From assembly GCA_002308875.1 (NCBI GenBank), contig DBWK01000093.1, positions 1 through 16,041 of the forward strand: a stretch of DNA of 16,041 nt, given 5' to 3'. The notes under the pieces are model-generated. The model did not search any database, was not told where the DNA came from, and worked only from the letters and a program-made list of their open reading frames with translations. Origin of the DNA: Treponema sp. UBA1240 (GTDB lineage Bacteria > Spirochaetota > Spirochaetia > Treponematales > Treponemataceae). Of this stretch, positions 7,118 to 14,292 are shown piece by piece. Position 1 is the stretch's first letter. Every line of letters begins with the position of its first letter. A program made the position numbers and the translations under genes.

Positions 7118-8067
7118 AAACAGAATCTCTTTTCGGAAAAGCTTATCTTGCATTTGAAGAAAAACTTCCGTTTCTAATTGATGAATTAGAAAACCGTTTC
7201 GGTGTAAGCCGCAGTGAACTCCATTTTTACGGTAATTTGGTTTATCTTGAAAAGGATTTGCCGAATTTGCCTTATTGGTGTAGTACTGTTCTGTTAAAGC
7301 CTGTGCTGCTTCATTTTCAGTCTATAGGCGAAGCTGCTGATGCGCTTAAACACATTCAGCGTAATTGGGCTTCCTATCAATTTACATTGTTCAGACGGGC
7401 AGCTCTTATTCAGGAAAAACTTCCGTACATAAACACAAAACCAAAAACTTATCCCTTTGAAATTCCGCAAAAACCAATAGGTTGCTGGACCTTACTTGAT
7501 GAACACACAGCGCTTTATTCCGCTGAAACAAGCAGTTATCTGCCGTGCGGCAATTTGGAATTTGTGGAAGATCACGAAAATCCGCCGAGCAGGGCGTATT
7601 TAAAACTCCAGAATGCGCTGGTTTTGTTCAATAGTTTTTTTGGGCGGATGCCAAAAGCCGGTGATGTTTGTTTTGATGCCGGAGCCTGTCCGGGGGGCTG
7701 GACCTGGGTTCTTTTACAGGCGGGCTGCCCGGTTTTTGCGGTTGACCGTGCGGAACTCACACCTGAGCTGATGACCAATCCTGCTGTTACATTTATGAAG
7801 CACGATGCCTTTACGCTTAAACCATCTGAATTGCCTGACTTTGACTGGATTTTTTCCGATGTAATCTGTTATCCGGAACGCCTGTTGGAATGGATAAAAA
7901 TGTGGCTTGCGCAGAATTCGGAAGTTGATATGATTTGCACAATAAAAATGCAGGGCGAAACTGACTGGAATCTGATTGAAAAGTTTGCACAACTTCCCGA
8001 CAGCAAAGTTGTACACTTGTCATACAACAAACACGAACTTACCTGGATGCACTGCGGTAAAAAATAA
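7108..8067 (+). CDS. RlmM-like FtsJ-fold rRNA 2'-O-ribose methyltransferase
   Basis: The 319-residue protein has a C-terminal FtsJ/RrmJ-type methyltransferase domain with the S-adenosylmethionine loop D190-A-G-A-C-P-G-G-W, nearly the same as that of E. coli RlmM. The K-D-K-E catalytic tetrad of ribose 2'-O methyltransferases can be placed at K166, D251, K280 and E310. The N-terminal half (about 1-150) is the RNA-recognition part. By family it should methylate a ribose in 23S rRNA (C2498 in E. coli), but the substrate is inferred. An AGGA site stands three bases before the ATG, within the PilZ gene. It is the last gene of the cluster and is followed by a strong terminator. A second rRNA-modifying enzyme in the same cluster as the RlmL-type protein suggests a shared ribosome-maturation role. 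Confidence 0.85.
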   Translation: MSVKTESLFGKAYLAFEEKLPFLIDELENRFGVSRSELHFYGNLVYLEKDLPNLPYWCSTVLLKPVLLHFQSIGEAADALKHIQRNWASYQFTLFRRAALIQEKLPYINTKPKTYPFEIPQKPIGCWTLLDEHTALYSAETSSYLPCGNLEFVEDHENPPSRAYLKLQNALVLFNSFFGRMPKAGDVCFDAGACPGGWTWVLLQAGCPVFAVDRAELTPELMTNPAVTFMKHDAFTLKPSELPDFDWIFSDVICYPERLLEWIKMWLAQNSEVDMICTIKMQGETDWNLIEKFAQLPDSKVVHLSYNKHELTWMHCGKK

Positions 8068-8083
8068 TCTTTCTTTTAAGGAA

Positions 8084-8136
8084 TAAAAAAACTCCGGTAT
8101 GAAAAGCAACAAAAATACCGGAGTTCTGTCTTTTTT
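8084..8136. terminator. Bidirectional intrinsic terminator
   Basis: A perfect 11-bp stem AACTCCGGTAT / ATACCGGAGTT (8090-8100 and 8115-8125) has a 14-base loop. A T-rich tract follows on the + strand (8126-8136) and A6 precedes it (8085-8090), giving a U tract on the - strand. It can stop both the methyltransferase cluster and the converging SPOR gene. Confidence 0.88.
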
Positions 8137-8158
8137 AATATGGGTTAAATAAGGAGGA

Positions 8159-8905
8159 TTATTTTGAAGTTTTAACTTCAGTTATATAACTATCGGCGAA
8201 AATCGGATCCGACTTTATAACAGTCATCCAATAATCTGCTTCGGTTCTTGTTTTATACGGTCCCATGCGGACACGGTACCAGGTTTTACCGCTTACTTCT
8301 TTTGTAAAAATCTCGCTTTCAATTTTGTATGCGGCAATGCTGTCCTGCGCGTTTTCAGCGTATTCGCGGTTTGAAAAAGCACCTGTCTGAACCCAATATT
8401 CGGTTACCGTTGTTTTGGCAGCGGGTTTTTCGGTGGTTGTTTTTTTAGCTGAAGCTGTTTCTGTTTTTGTTGTTGCAGCCTTATCTGTTGTTGTTGCTGC
8501 AGCTGTTTTTGTTACAGTTGTTACAGGCTTAGTAGCTGCCGGCTGTGTTTCCTTTTTTTCGGGAACGGGGGCTGTATCGCTTCTTACTGTTGTAAAATCG
8601 GTCGGAGCTGCCAGTTTGTTCAGGTCGATTGTTGTAACATTGTCCGAATATACGTTTGAATTATCTGCTACGGTTATTATTTCCTGCACGTGTGTTTCAT
8701 TTTCAGACGGCAGCGGAGTTTTTGAAATTTCTTCCTGCGGCTGGACTGGATTCATCCATGCATTGGAATTTGACTGCGCTTTTGTGTCGGTAGTTATTAC
8801 AGGGTCTTTTTTTGAGGTTGAATACCAAATTAAGCCTGCGCCTATAACGATTATCAAAAAAATACCAACTGTTGCTACAACCCATAAAATGCGTTTTTGT
8901 TCCAT
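8159..8905 (-). CDS. SPOR-domain membrane protein
   Basis: The 248-residue protein has a short cytoplasmic N-terminus, one transmembrane helix at about 6-28, a long low-complexity linker rich in Thr, Ala, Lys and Pro (about 30-165), and a C-terminal SPOR domain at about 168-246 (EYWVQTGAFSNREYAENAQ ... WYRVRMGPYKTRTEAD). SPOR domains bind glycan strands lacking stem peptides, which mark septal peptidoglycan, so a role in division or envelope maintenance is likely. The topology resembles FtsN-like proteins, but this is not an FtsN assignment. It lies 11 bases downstream of coaE with a GGAAG ribosome site, so the two are cotranscribed. The linker's ACA/ACC/GCA codon richness gives a long antisense ORF that is not real. 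Confidence 0.88.
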   Translation of the reverse strand: MEQKRILWVVATVGIFLIIVIGAGLIWYSTSKKDPVITTDTKAQSNSNAWMNPVQPQEEISKTPLPSENETHVQEIITVADNSNVYSDNVTTIDLNKLAAPTDFTTVRSDTAPVPEKKETQPAATKPVTTVTKTAAATTTDKAATTKTETASAKKTTTEKPAAKTTVTEYWVQTGAFSNREYAENAQDSIAAYKIESEIFTKEVSGKTWYRVRMGPYKTRTEADYWMTVIKSDPIFADSYITEVKTSK

Positions 8906-8916
8906 ATTTATCTTCC

Positions 8917-9528
8917 TTAATTTTCGTACCGTTTCAAAATCCGCAGAATTTTCTTTTCAAGAGCTTTTTTATTTGTAAAATTCTGTACTTTGTATATATC
9001 GACATTTATTTTTTGATATTTAGAATATAAATTCTTTTGCGCGGAAAATCTTTTTATTATGTTCTTAAGCGGAAGCCTGTCACGGCGGATTACGCGGTAC
9101 AACCGAATCAGGAAAGGAGCCGTTACATAAATGATGCACGTGCTTTTGTATATAACCGGCACTTTGTAGGCAACTGTCGCATTAAGCACGCGAGGCTTGT
9201 CTTTGTTCTCCAGAAGAAAAGCCTGCATAAGTTTGTTTACTTCAGGATGAACAAGTGATTCCTGTATTTCAAGGTTTTCGGGTGATGAAAAAACAATCTT
9301 TGAAAGATTGCGCCGGTTCACGCTTCCGTCCGGGTTTTGCAGTGAGAGATTCATATTTTTTGCATCATGCCCGAATGCGGAAAAAACTTTTTCCTTAACG
9401 TTTTCCAATGCAACGTGGGCAAGTTCGTCCGCGTCTGTTACAACGCATCCTGCTTTTTGAAGGATTTCGCCGGCTGCGTTTTTTCCGGCTGCCATAGGAC
9501 CTGTTAATGTTATAATTATATTTTTCAT
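8917..9528 (-). CDS. coaE: Dephospho-CoA kinase
   Basis: The protein catalyses the last step of coenzyme A synthesis, phosphorylating dephospho-CoA with ATP. It starts MKNIIITLTG, has the phosphate loop G10-P-M-A-A-G-K-N17, the D32-A-D34-ELAH substrate region, the conserved H94-P95, and the AQ of RFSAQKN near residue 163. Its 203 residues are normal for the family. The start at 9528 was chosen because the family begins directly before the P-loop; the in-frame TTG at 9582 would add 18 residues that run through a terminator hairpin. The P-loop ends GKN where most CoaE proteins have GKS or GKT. The ribosome site (GGAC, four bases from the ATG) is weak. An intrinsic terminator stands immediately upstream, so expression probably depends on readthrough. 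Confidence 0.9.
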   Translation of the reverse strand: MKNIIITLTGPMAAGKNAAGEILQKAGCVVTDADELAHVALENVKEKVFSAFGHDAKNMNLSLQNPDGSVNRRNLSKIVFSSPENLEIQESLVHPEVNKLMQAFLLENKDKPRVLNATVAYKVPVIYKSTCIIYVTAPFLIRLYRVIRRDRLPLKNIIKRFSAQKNLYSKYQKINVDIYKVQNFTNKKALEKKILRILKRYEN

Positions 9529-9532
9529 TGTC

Positions 9533-9562
9533 CAAAAAAAAAGCTGAAAAAGTCTCACACTC
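9533..9562 (-). terminator. Intrinsic terminator or attenuator just before coaE
   Basis: On the - strand GCTGAAAAAG and CTTTTTCAGC form a perfect 10-bp stem (9571-9562 and 9552-9543) with the 9-base loop AGTGTGAGA, followed directly by nine T (9542-9534) and then GGACAATG. The order hairpin then U run exists only on the - strand. It lies five bases before the coaE ATG, so RNA made from upstream would end here or be read through into coaE. No separate coaE promoter fits downstream of it. Confidence 0.8.
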
Positions 9563-9647
9563 TTTTTCAGCCAGGTGGTCAAGGTAATACCATCAGACTT
9601 GTTATCGGTGTCTGGATGTCAATTTCCACCGATAATTTCGCCTTACA
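9533..9647 (-). ncRNA. Candidate small RNA or coaE leader RNA
   Basis: The interval runs from the predicted start of a sigma-28-type promoter to the U run of the terminator, about 115 bases. It holds a perfect 9-bp stem TTATCGGTG / CACCGATAA (9635-9627 and 9610-9602) with a 16-base loop, a single-stranded-looking stretch GTCTGATGGTATTACC, and the terminator hairpin. No ORF of note is present. It matches no riboswitch class recognised by eye. It could act in trans as a small RNA or in cis on coaE. Confidence 0.5.
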
Positions 9648-9663
9648 AATTATTTATCGGAGG
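9602..9663. repeat. Alternating TTATCGG / CCGATAA inverted repeats
   Basis: Read on the + strand: TTATCGGTG (9602-9610), CCACCGATAA (9626-9635) and TTATCGGAGG (9654-9663). The middle copy can pair with the first (9 bp perfect) or the last (9 of 10), so the two hairpins exclude each other. CAGAC (9595-9599) and GTCTG (9610-9614) flank the first copy, making an H-type pseudoknot possible on the + strand. Confidence 0.75.
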
Positions 9664-9680
9664 TTCAATTTGCGACTTTA
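9654..9680 (-). promoter_or_regulatory. Sigma-28 (FliA)-type promoter
   Basis: On the - strand TAAAGTCG (9680-9673), 11 bases, TCCGATAA (9661-9654). Compared with the enterobacterial flagellar consensus TAAAGTTT-N11-GCCGATAA this is 6 of 8 and 7 of 8 with exact spacing. It points towards coaE and would start an RNA near 9647. Confidence 0.6.
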
Positions 9681-9725
9681 GTAAAAAAATAAAAATTTTT
9701 ATAATTTATTGTTTTTTTTTGCAAC

Positions 9726-9754
9726 TTGCTTATTCTATCAGGTACTGGTATCAT
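9726..9754 (+). promoter_or_regulatory. Promoter of the FliG paralogue
   Basis: TTGCTT (9726-9731), 17 bases, TATCAT (9749-9754), with the extended -10 dinucleotide TG at 9746-9747. The predicted start falls at about 9761, the A of the ATG itself, so the mRNA would be leaderless; no Shine-Dalgarno sequence precedes the ATG. Confidence 0.5.
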
Positions 9755-9760
9755 AAGTAT

Positions 9761-11254
9761 ATGAATGAAAATGATCAGAGACTAAAGGCTTACCGGAAAG
9801 CTGCCGGATTCAATCCCGAAAAGCTTACCGCTGATGAGGTTGAAAAAAACAACGCCGCTATAGCCGCTTTGTTAAAATCGGATACGGAAGCTGCAATAGT
9901 TCAGCTGCAAACAGGCAAAAAGGCAGAAGAAAAAGTTCAGCCCGCCGAATTTAAACCGTTCAGTTTTGCGGATGCGCCTGTTTTTCAGTCCAAGGAAAAG
10001 GAATCTGAAACTTCCGAAAAACCAAAAAAGCAGACACCGGTTGCCAAAACAATAGAAGAAGCTCCTGCGCCCAAAAATCAGTTTGATTTTGCCGCTTTTG
10101 CCGCGATGAACGGCGGACAGTCTTTTCAGCCAAAAAAATTTACGGCTCAGCCGTTGGATTCGCTCGCTTCTACGGCTCCAAAAGCCGAAAAACCTGAGGA
10201 CGGCAAAAACAAGTCCAAAGATAAATCTTATGATGAAATACTCTACAAAATACCGTCCGGTACAACGGACAGCACATACAGGCGTGTTGCCAAATTCCTG
10301 CTTTTGATCGGAGTTGAACAGGCTGCTGAAGTAATTTCGTATCTGCCTCAGGAACAGGTTGACAAAATTGTTCCGGAGATTGCCTCTATCAGGCATGTTT
10401 CATCTGAAGAAGCTTCACAGATTCTTGCGGAATTCCATGTTTTGATTGACAAAGCGCAGACAAGCGGCGGCGTTCGTACGGCGCGTAACATCCTTGCTAA
10501 GGCATTTGGTGAGGAACGAGCTGAAGATGTTATGCAAAAGGCTGTGCCGTTTAAGAACGGAACTCCTTTTGAATACCTCAAGGCCTTGAATCAGGACAAA
10601 ATCTCATTTTTGTTAAAGGATGAGTCTGCACCTGTAAAAGCTCTGATTCTTTCAAAAATAAAGCCTTCCGTTGCAGCCGAGGTTATAAAGCAAATGCCGG
10701 AAGACGACAAAAAAGAAACAATCTGGCGCATGGCACGGCTAACATCATTTTCTCCCGATATTTTAAGCCGGATTGACAACACAATGCGCGAAAAGGTTCA
10801 GACTATGCAGTTCCCGACCCAGGAAACGATAGATGGAAGAAATGCTCTTGCCGGTATTCTGCGCAAGATGGATCCCGATGCCGGACAACAGATTCTTTCC
10901 ACGCTGCAGAATTATGACACCGATTTGGAAAAAGATTTGCGCAGCCGCCTGTTCACAATGGATGATGTACAGAATGCGGATGACAAGTTTATTCAAAAGA
11001 TTCTGCATTCAATGAGCGATACCGATATAGCATATTTAATCTGTGACAAAACGGAACTTTTCAGAAAAAAGATTTTTACAAATATTTCAAAAACCAGAGG
11101 AGCTTCCGTGTTGGAAGAAGAATCCGCAAGAAAGCCTGTCCGCAAAAAGGACGTAAACGCTGTAACCGATTCGTTCCTCAAAAAACTGCGTACTGCATGG
11201 GAATCCGGTGCGCTTATAATCGCAGCGCGCGATGAAGACCAGTGGGTGGAATAA
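9761..11254 (+). CDS. Divergent FliG paralogue (flagellar motor switch-like) with long N-terminal extension
   Basis: The 497-residue protein is much longer than ordinary FliG (about 330-345). Residues 1-165 are low-complexity, rich in Ala, Pro, Lys and Glu, and probably disordered. FliG-like N, middle and C domains follow from about 172 (RRVAKFLLLIGVEQAAEVISYL) to the end. The EHPQ motif of the middle domain, which contacts FliM, reads E288-S-A-P. In an ungapped alignment recalled from E. coli FliG, torque residues K264 and R281 become C428 and T445, D288/D289 become E452/E453, and R297 is kept as R461. Spirochaetes usually have two FliG proteins, a motor FliG2 in the flagellar operon and a separate FliG1; this stand-alone gene fits FliG1. 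The PreP-like gene follows 12 bases after its stop. The frame is open back to 9575 but no credible start exists there. Confidence 0.85.
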   Translation: MNENDQRLKAYRKAAGFNPEKLTADEVEKNNAAIAALLKSDTEAAIVQLQTGKKAEEKVQPAEFKPFSFADAPVFQSKEKESETSEKPKKQTPVAKTIEEAPAPKNQFDFAAFAAMNGGQSFQPKKFTAQPLDSLASTAPKAEKPEDGKNKSKDKSYDEILYKIPSGTTDSTYRRVAKFLLLIGVEQAAEVISYLPQEQVDKIVPEIASIRHVSSEEASQILAEFHVLIDKAQTSGGVRTARNILAKAFGEERAEDVMQKAVPFKNGTPFEYLKALNQDKISFLLKDESAPVKALILSKIKPSVAAEVIKQMPEDDKKETIWRMARLTSFSPDILSRIDNTMREKVQTMQFPTQETIDGRNALAGILRKMDPDAGQQILSTLQNYDTDLEKDLRSRLFTMDDVQNADDKFIQKILHSMSDTDIAYLICDKTELFRKKIFTNISKTRGASVLEEESARKPVRKKDVNAVTDSFLKKLRTAWESGALIIAARDEDQWVE

Positions 11255-11266
11255 ACAGGACATAAT

Positions 11267-14254
11267 ATGGAAGAAGTGATTTGCGGCTTTAAGGTTTTGG
11301 ACAGAAGCTCCGTTCCTGAAATGAATGGCGAAGGTGTGTGGCTTAAGCACGAAAAAACAGGTATGGAAGTGTATCACCTTTGTTGTGATGACGAGGAAAA
11401 TCTTTTCAGCTTTGCGTTTAAAACTCCGCCGGCAGATTCAACCGGCGTTGCGCATGTTATAGAACATTCAGTTTTGTGCGGTTCAAAGCATTTTCCGCTT
11501 AAAGACCCTTTTTTGCAGCTGGCGAATCAAAGTGTAAAAACGTTTCTTAACGCCATGACATTTCCCGATAAAACCGTTTATCCTGCCAGCTCAATGATAG
11601 AAGCAGATTATTTTAACCTGATGGCAGTTTACGGCGATGCAGTGTTTTTTCCTTTGCTTGAAGAATGGACATTTGCGCAGGAAGCTCATCACCTTGAATA
11701 TGATGAAAACGGAAAGCTTTGCATAAAGGGTGTTGTTTACAACGAGATGAAAGGCAATTATTCCAGTTTTGACGGAATTGCCGCTGACCATAGTATCCGT
11801 TCTCTGCTTCAGGGAACCTCCTATGCCGTTGATTCCGGTGGAGATCCTGACTTTATTCCGGATTTAACTTACGAACAGTTCAAAAAATTCCACGAAACCT
11901 ATTACAGTCCTGCAAACTGCCGCCTTTTTCTTTACGGCAATATTCCTCTTGAAAAGCAGCTTGCTTTTATTGAAGAAAGATTCCTTAAGCCCTTTGAGGC
12001 TGATCAGGCTAAAATGGACGAAATAAAAAAGCGTGTCAGCGGAATTTCCGTCGGCAAGCTTGTTCATTTTGCTGAACCAAAGACTTTGACCGTAACCGCA
12101 CCAGCCGGCAGTGAAGGAAAGGGCGAAACCGTCCTTATAAACTGGATGACCGGTTCCGGCAGTGATGCCGTTGAAAGTATGGAAAGCGCATTCCTGTCAG
12201 AAATTCTGCTTGGGCACGATGCAGCACCTTTAAGCAGAGTCCTTGTTGAAAGCCGTCTTGGTGAGGATATTTCGCCTTGCACGGGCTTGGAAACAGAACT
12301 TGCGTACACCTGCTTTACCGTAGGTCTTCGCGGTATGAAGCCCGGAACAGCCGGCAAACTGGAAAAACTCGTTTTTGATACACTCAATAAATTGTACAAA
12401 AAGGGAATCCCTCAGGAAGAAGTTGAAGCTGCTGTTTTATCAATGGATTTTTCAAACCGGGAGATAAAACGTAATCACGGTCCTTTTTCACTTATTCTTA
12501 TGCGGAGAGCCTTAAAAGGCTGGATTCACGGCGAACGCCCCGACGCGATGCTGATAAGTTCAAGAGCTTTTGACGTTGTAAAACAAAAACTTGCGACCGA
12601 GCCTGATTACTTAAAAAAACTGCTTAAAAAACTTTTGATTACTAATACCCACCGTACAACGCTCATCGTAAAACCCGACATGCAGTATGAGGCCAAAGCG
12701 ATGGAGCGGGTAGAGCAACGCCTTAACGGAATTTATGCAAATCTTTCGGAAGATGAAAAAAAGTCATTTGAAAGCGACATAAAAGCAAAAAAAGAACAGC
12801 TTTCGCTTATTCAGCAAAAAGTGGAAGACAAAGAAACGCTGGAACTTATTCCGCATTTAAAGCCGTCTGAATTGCCGCCTGAAATCGACATGATAAAGAC
12901 TGAATCCCTTTTGTGCGGCAATGTGAAGATTTTTTATCACACTGAGCCGACTAACGGCATAGTTTATCTTGAGCTTGGATTCCCTGTTGATGTGCTTGAG
13001 CCCGCTGATTATTTGTATCTGCCGTTTATGGTTTCGGCGGTAACTTCCGTGGGTTTTGGCGGCGAAGACTGGTGTGCTTCTTCTGCAAGAACGGCAAGAA
13101 TTGCAGGCGGACTGGGTGCCTCGCTGTTTACTTCGTCCGCATCGCCTGCGCTTCCAAAGTCCGTATATGAGGACCGTAAAAAGAACGACCCTGTTTTTGA
13201 ACGCGACTGGATGTTTTTCAGAATTAAAATGCTGGAAGAAAAACTGCCGGAAGCTCTTTCTCTGCTTTTTGACTGTGTTTATACGGCTGATTTTTCGGAT
13301 ACGACACGAATACGTGATTTGCTGCTTGAATACCGCAATGATTTTATTTCTTCGGTTGCTCCCTCAGGAAACCAGTATGCGGCGAGCCGCGCTTCAAGAA
13401 CTTTCAGCCGGTCAAAGGCTGTTGATGAAATTTGGAACGGACTTACCCAGCTGTACGCTGCCGTTGATTTTGCGGAAGGCGATATAGCTGAGTTCGCCTC
13501 AAAAATAGCTGATGTAAGAGACAGACTTGTTGCGGGAGGAGCAGTTGTAAATATAACCGCTGATGAAAAATCCGCGGAAAAAACGATAGACCTCTTAAAG
13601 CCTTATCTTGAAAAAATGCCGGCTATTCTTACGCAGTTTCCTGCACGGGATGAGGATTTTTATACTCTCACGGAACTTGCGGATACTAAAAATGAAGTGT
13701 ACACCGGCGCACTACAGGTAGGATTTGCTTCCGTAGCTTTTCCGGCAAGCCCTTTCGGCACAAGGGATTCCGTTGCCGAAGCCGTATTCGGACACTGGCT
13801 TACCAATTCGCTCCTTTGGGAACAGATTCGTACAATCGGCGGTGCATACGGTTCTTTTGCCTTTCCTGACGCGCTCGAAAAAGTCTTTACCGAAACTTCA
13901 TACCGTGATCCCGACCCGCTAAAGTCAGTTGCAGTATTTGAAGACTGCATGAAAAAGGCTGCGGAATTTGTTTTTGATGAAGACACGGTTGATAAAGCAG
14001 TTACCGGCACTTACAGCAGGGAAATTCAGCCGCGTTCACCCGCTAACAAAGGCTTTACGGGCTTTGTCCGACAGCTGTACGGAATTACTGATGAAGTCCG
14101 CAGGGAAAAAATGCAACTTTTAAAAAATATAACCGCAAAAGACATTGAAAAAACTGCCAAAAAATTGCTAAAATGTTACGAGTATAATACTGCGGTAGTA
14201 TTATCGCCGAAATTAAAAGATTTTACTGGAAAAATTATTGAGTTGCCTTTATAA
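11267..14254 (+). CDS. M16C zinc metalloprotease, presequence protease (PreP)-like
   Basis: This 995-residue protein is full length for the M16C family. It has the inverted zinc motif H63-V-I-E66-H67 and the distal zinc ligand E160 in VVYNEMKG. The C-terminal half carries the substrate-binding pair R855 and Y861 in LWEQIRTIGGAYG. PreP-type enzymes are two half-barrels that close around unfolded peptides of roughly 10-65 residues and degrade them; bacterial members clear small peptides. No signal peptide is present, so it acts in the cytoplasm. The ATG follows a GGA site and lies 12 bases after the FliG paralogue, so they share a transcript, although no functional link is known. An 8-bp hairpin (14184-14204) in the last codons has no T run and is probably incidental. 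Confidence 0.92.
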   Translation: MEEVICGFKVLDRSSVPEMNGEGVWLKHEKTGMEVYHLCCDDEENLFSFAFKTPPADSTGVAHVIEHSVLCGSKHFPLKDPFLQLANQSVKTFLNAMTFPDKTVYPASSMIEADYFNLMAVYGDAVFFPLLEEWTFAQEAHHLEYDENGKLCIKGVVYNEMKGNYSSFDGIAADHSIRSLLQGTSYAVDSGGDPDFIPDLTYEQFKKFHETYYSPANCRLFLYGNIPLEKQLAFIEERFLKPFEADQAKMDEIKKRVSGISVGKLVHFAEPKTLTVTAPAGSEGKGETVLINWMTGSGSDAVESMESAFLSEILLGHDAAPLSRVLVESRLGEDISPCTGLETELAYTCFTVGLRGMKPGTAGKLEKLVFDTLNKLYKKGIPQEEVEAAVLSMDFSNREIKRNHGPFSLILMRRALKGWIHGERPDAMLISSRAFDVVKQKLATEPDYLKKLLKKLLITNTHRTTLIVKPDMQYEAKAMERVEQRLNGIYANLSEDEKKSFESDIKAKKEQLSLIQQKVEDKETLELIPHLKPSELPPEIDMIKTESLLCGNVKIFYHTEPTNGIVYLELGFPVDVLEPADYLYLPFMVSAVTSVGFGGEDWCASSARTARIAGGLGASLFTSSASPALPKSVYEDRKKNDPVFERDWMFFRIKMLEEKLPEALSLLFDCVYTADFSDTTRIRDLLLEYRNDFISSVAPSGNQYAASRASRTFSRSKAVDEIWNGLTQLYAAVDFAEGDIAEFASKIADVRDRLVAGGAVVNITADEKSAEKTIDLLKPYLEKMPAILTQFPARDEDFYTLTELADTKNEVYTGALQVGFASVAFPASPFGTRDSVAEAVFGHWLTNSLLWEQIRTIGGAYGSFAFPDALEKVFTETSYRDPDPLKSVAVFEDCMKKAAEFVFDEDTVDKAVTGTYSREIQPRSPANKGFTGFVRQLYGITDEVRREKMQLLKNITAKDIEKTAKKLLKCYEYNTAVVLSPKLKDFTGKIIELPL

Positions 14255-14292
14255 TAGCAACATAAAAAAATAAAAAACACAAGGAGTGTTTT

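Noticed and set aside
8415..8978. 187-residue hydrophobic ORF on the + strand
   Set aside because: It mirrors the Thr/Ala/Lys linker of the SPOR protein, which reads as Val/Ala/Phe in the opposite strand; it runs across the coaE-SPOR junction.
9529..9582. N-terminal extension of CoaE from TTG 9582
   Set aside because: It would add 18 residues before the family's usual start and encode the terminator hairpin; ATG 9528 fits the P-loop position of the family.
9872..10396. 174-residue Arg/Phe-rich ORF on the - strand
   Set aside because: It is the shadow of the Lys/Ala/Pro-rich N-terminal extension of the FliG paralogue.
13056..13487. 143-residue + strand ORF in another frame of the protease gene
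   Set aside because: The M16C frame continues uninterrupted through it with recognisable family sequence; no frameshift is needed.
14184..14204. ATAATACT / AGTATTAT hairpin as terminator of the protease gene
   Set aside because: It is inside the coding sequence, A/T rich and not followed by a T run.
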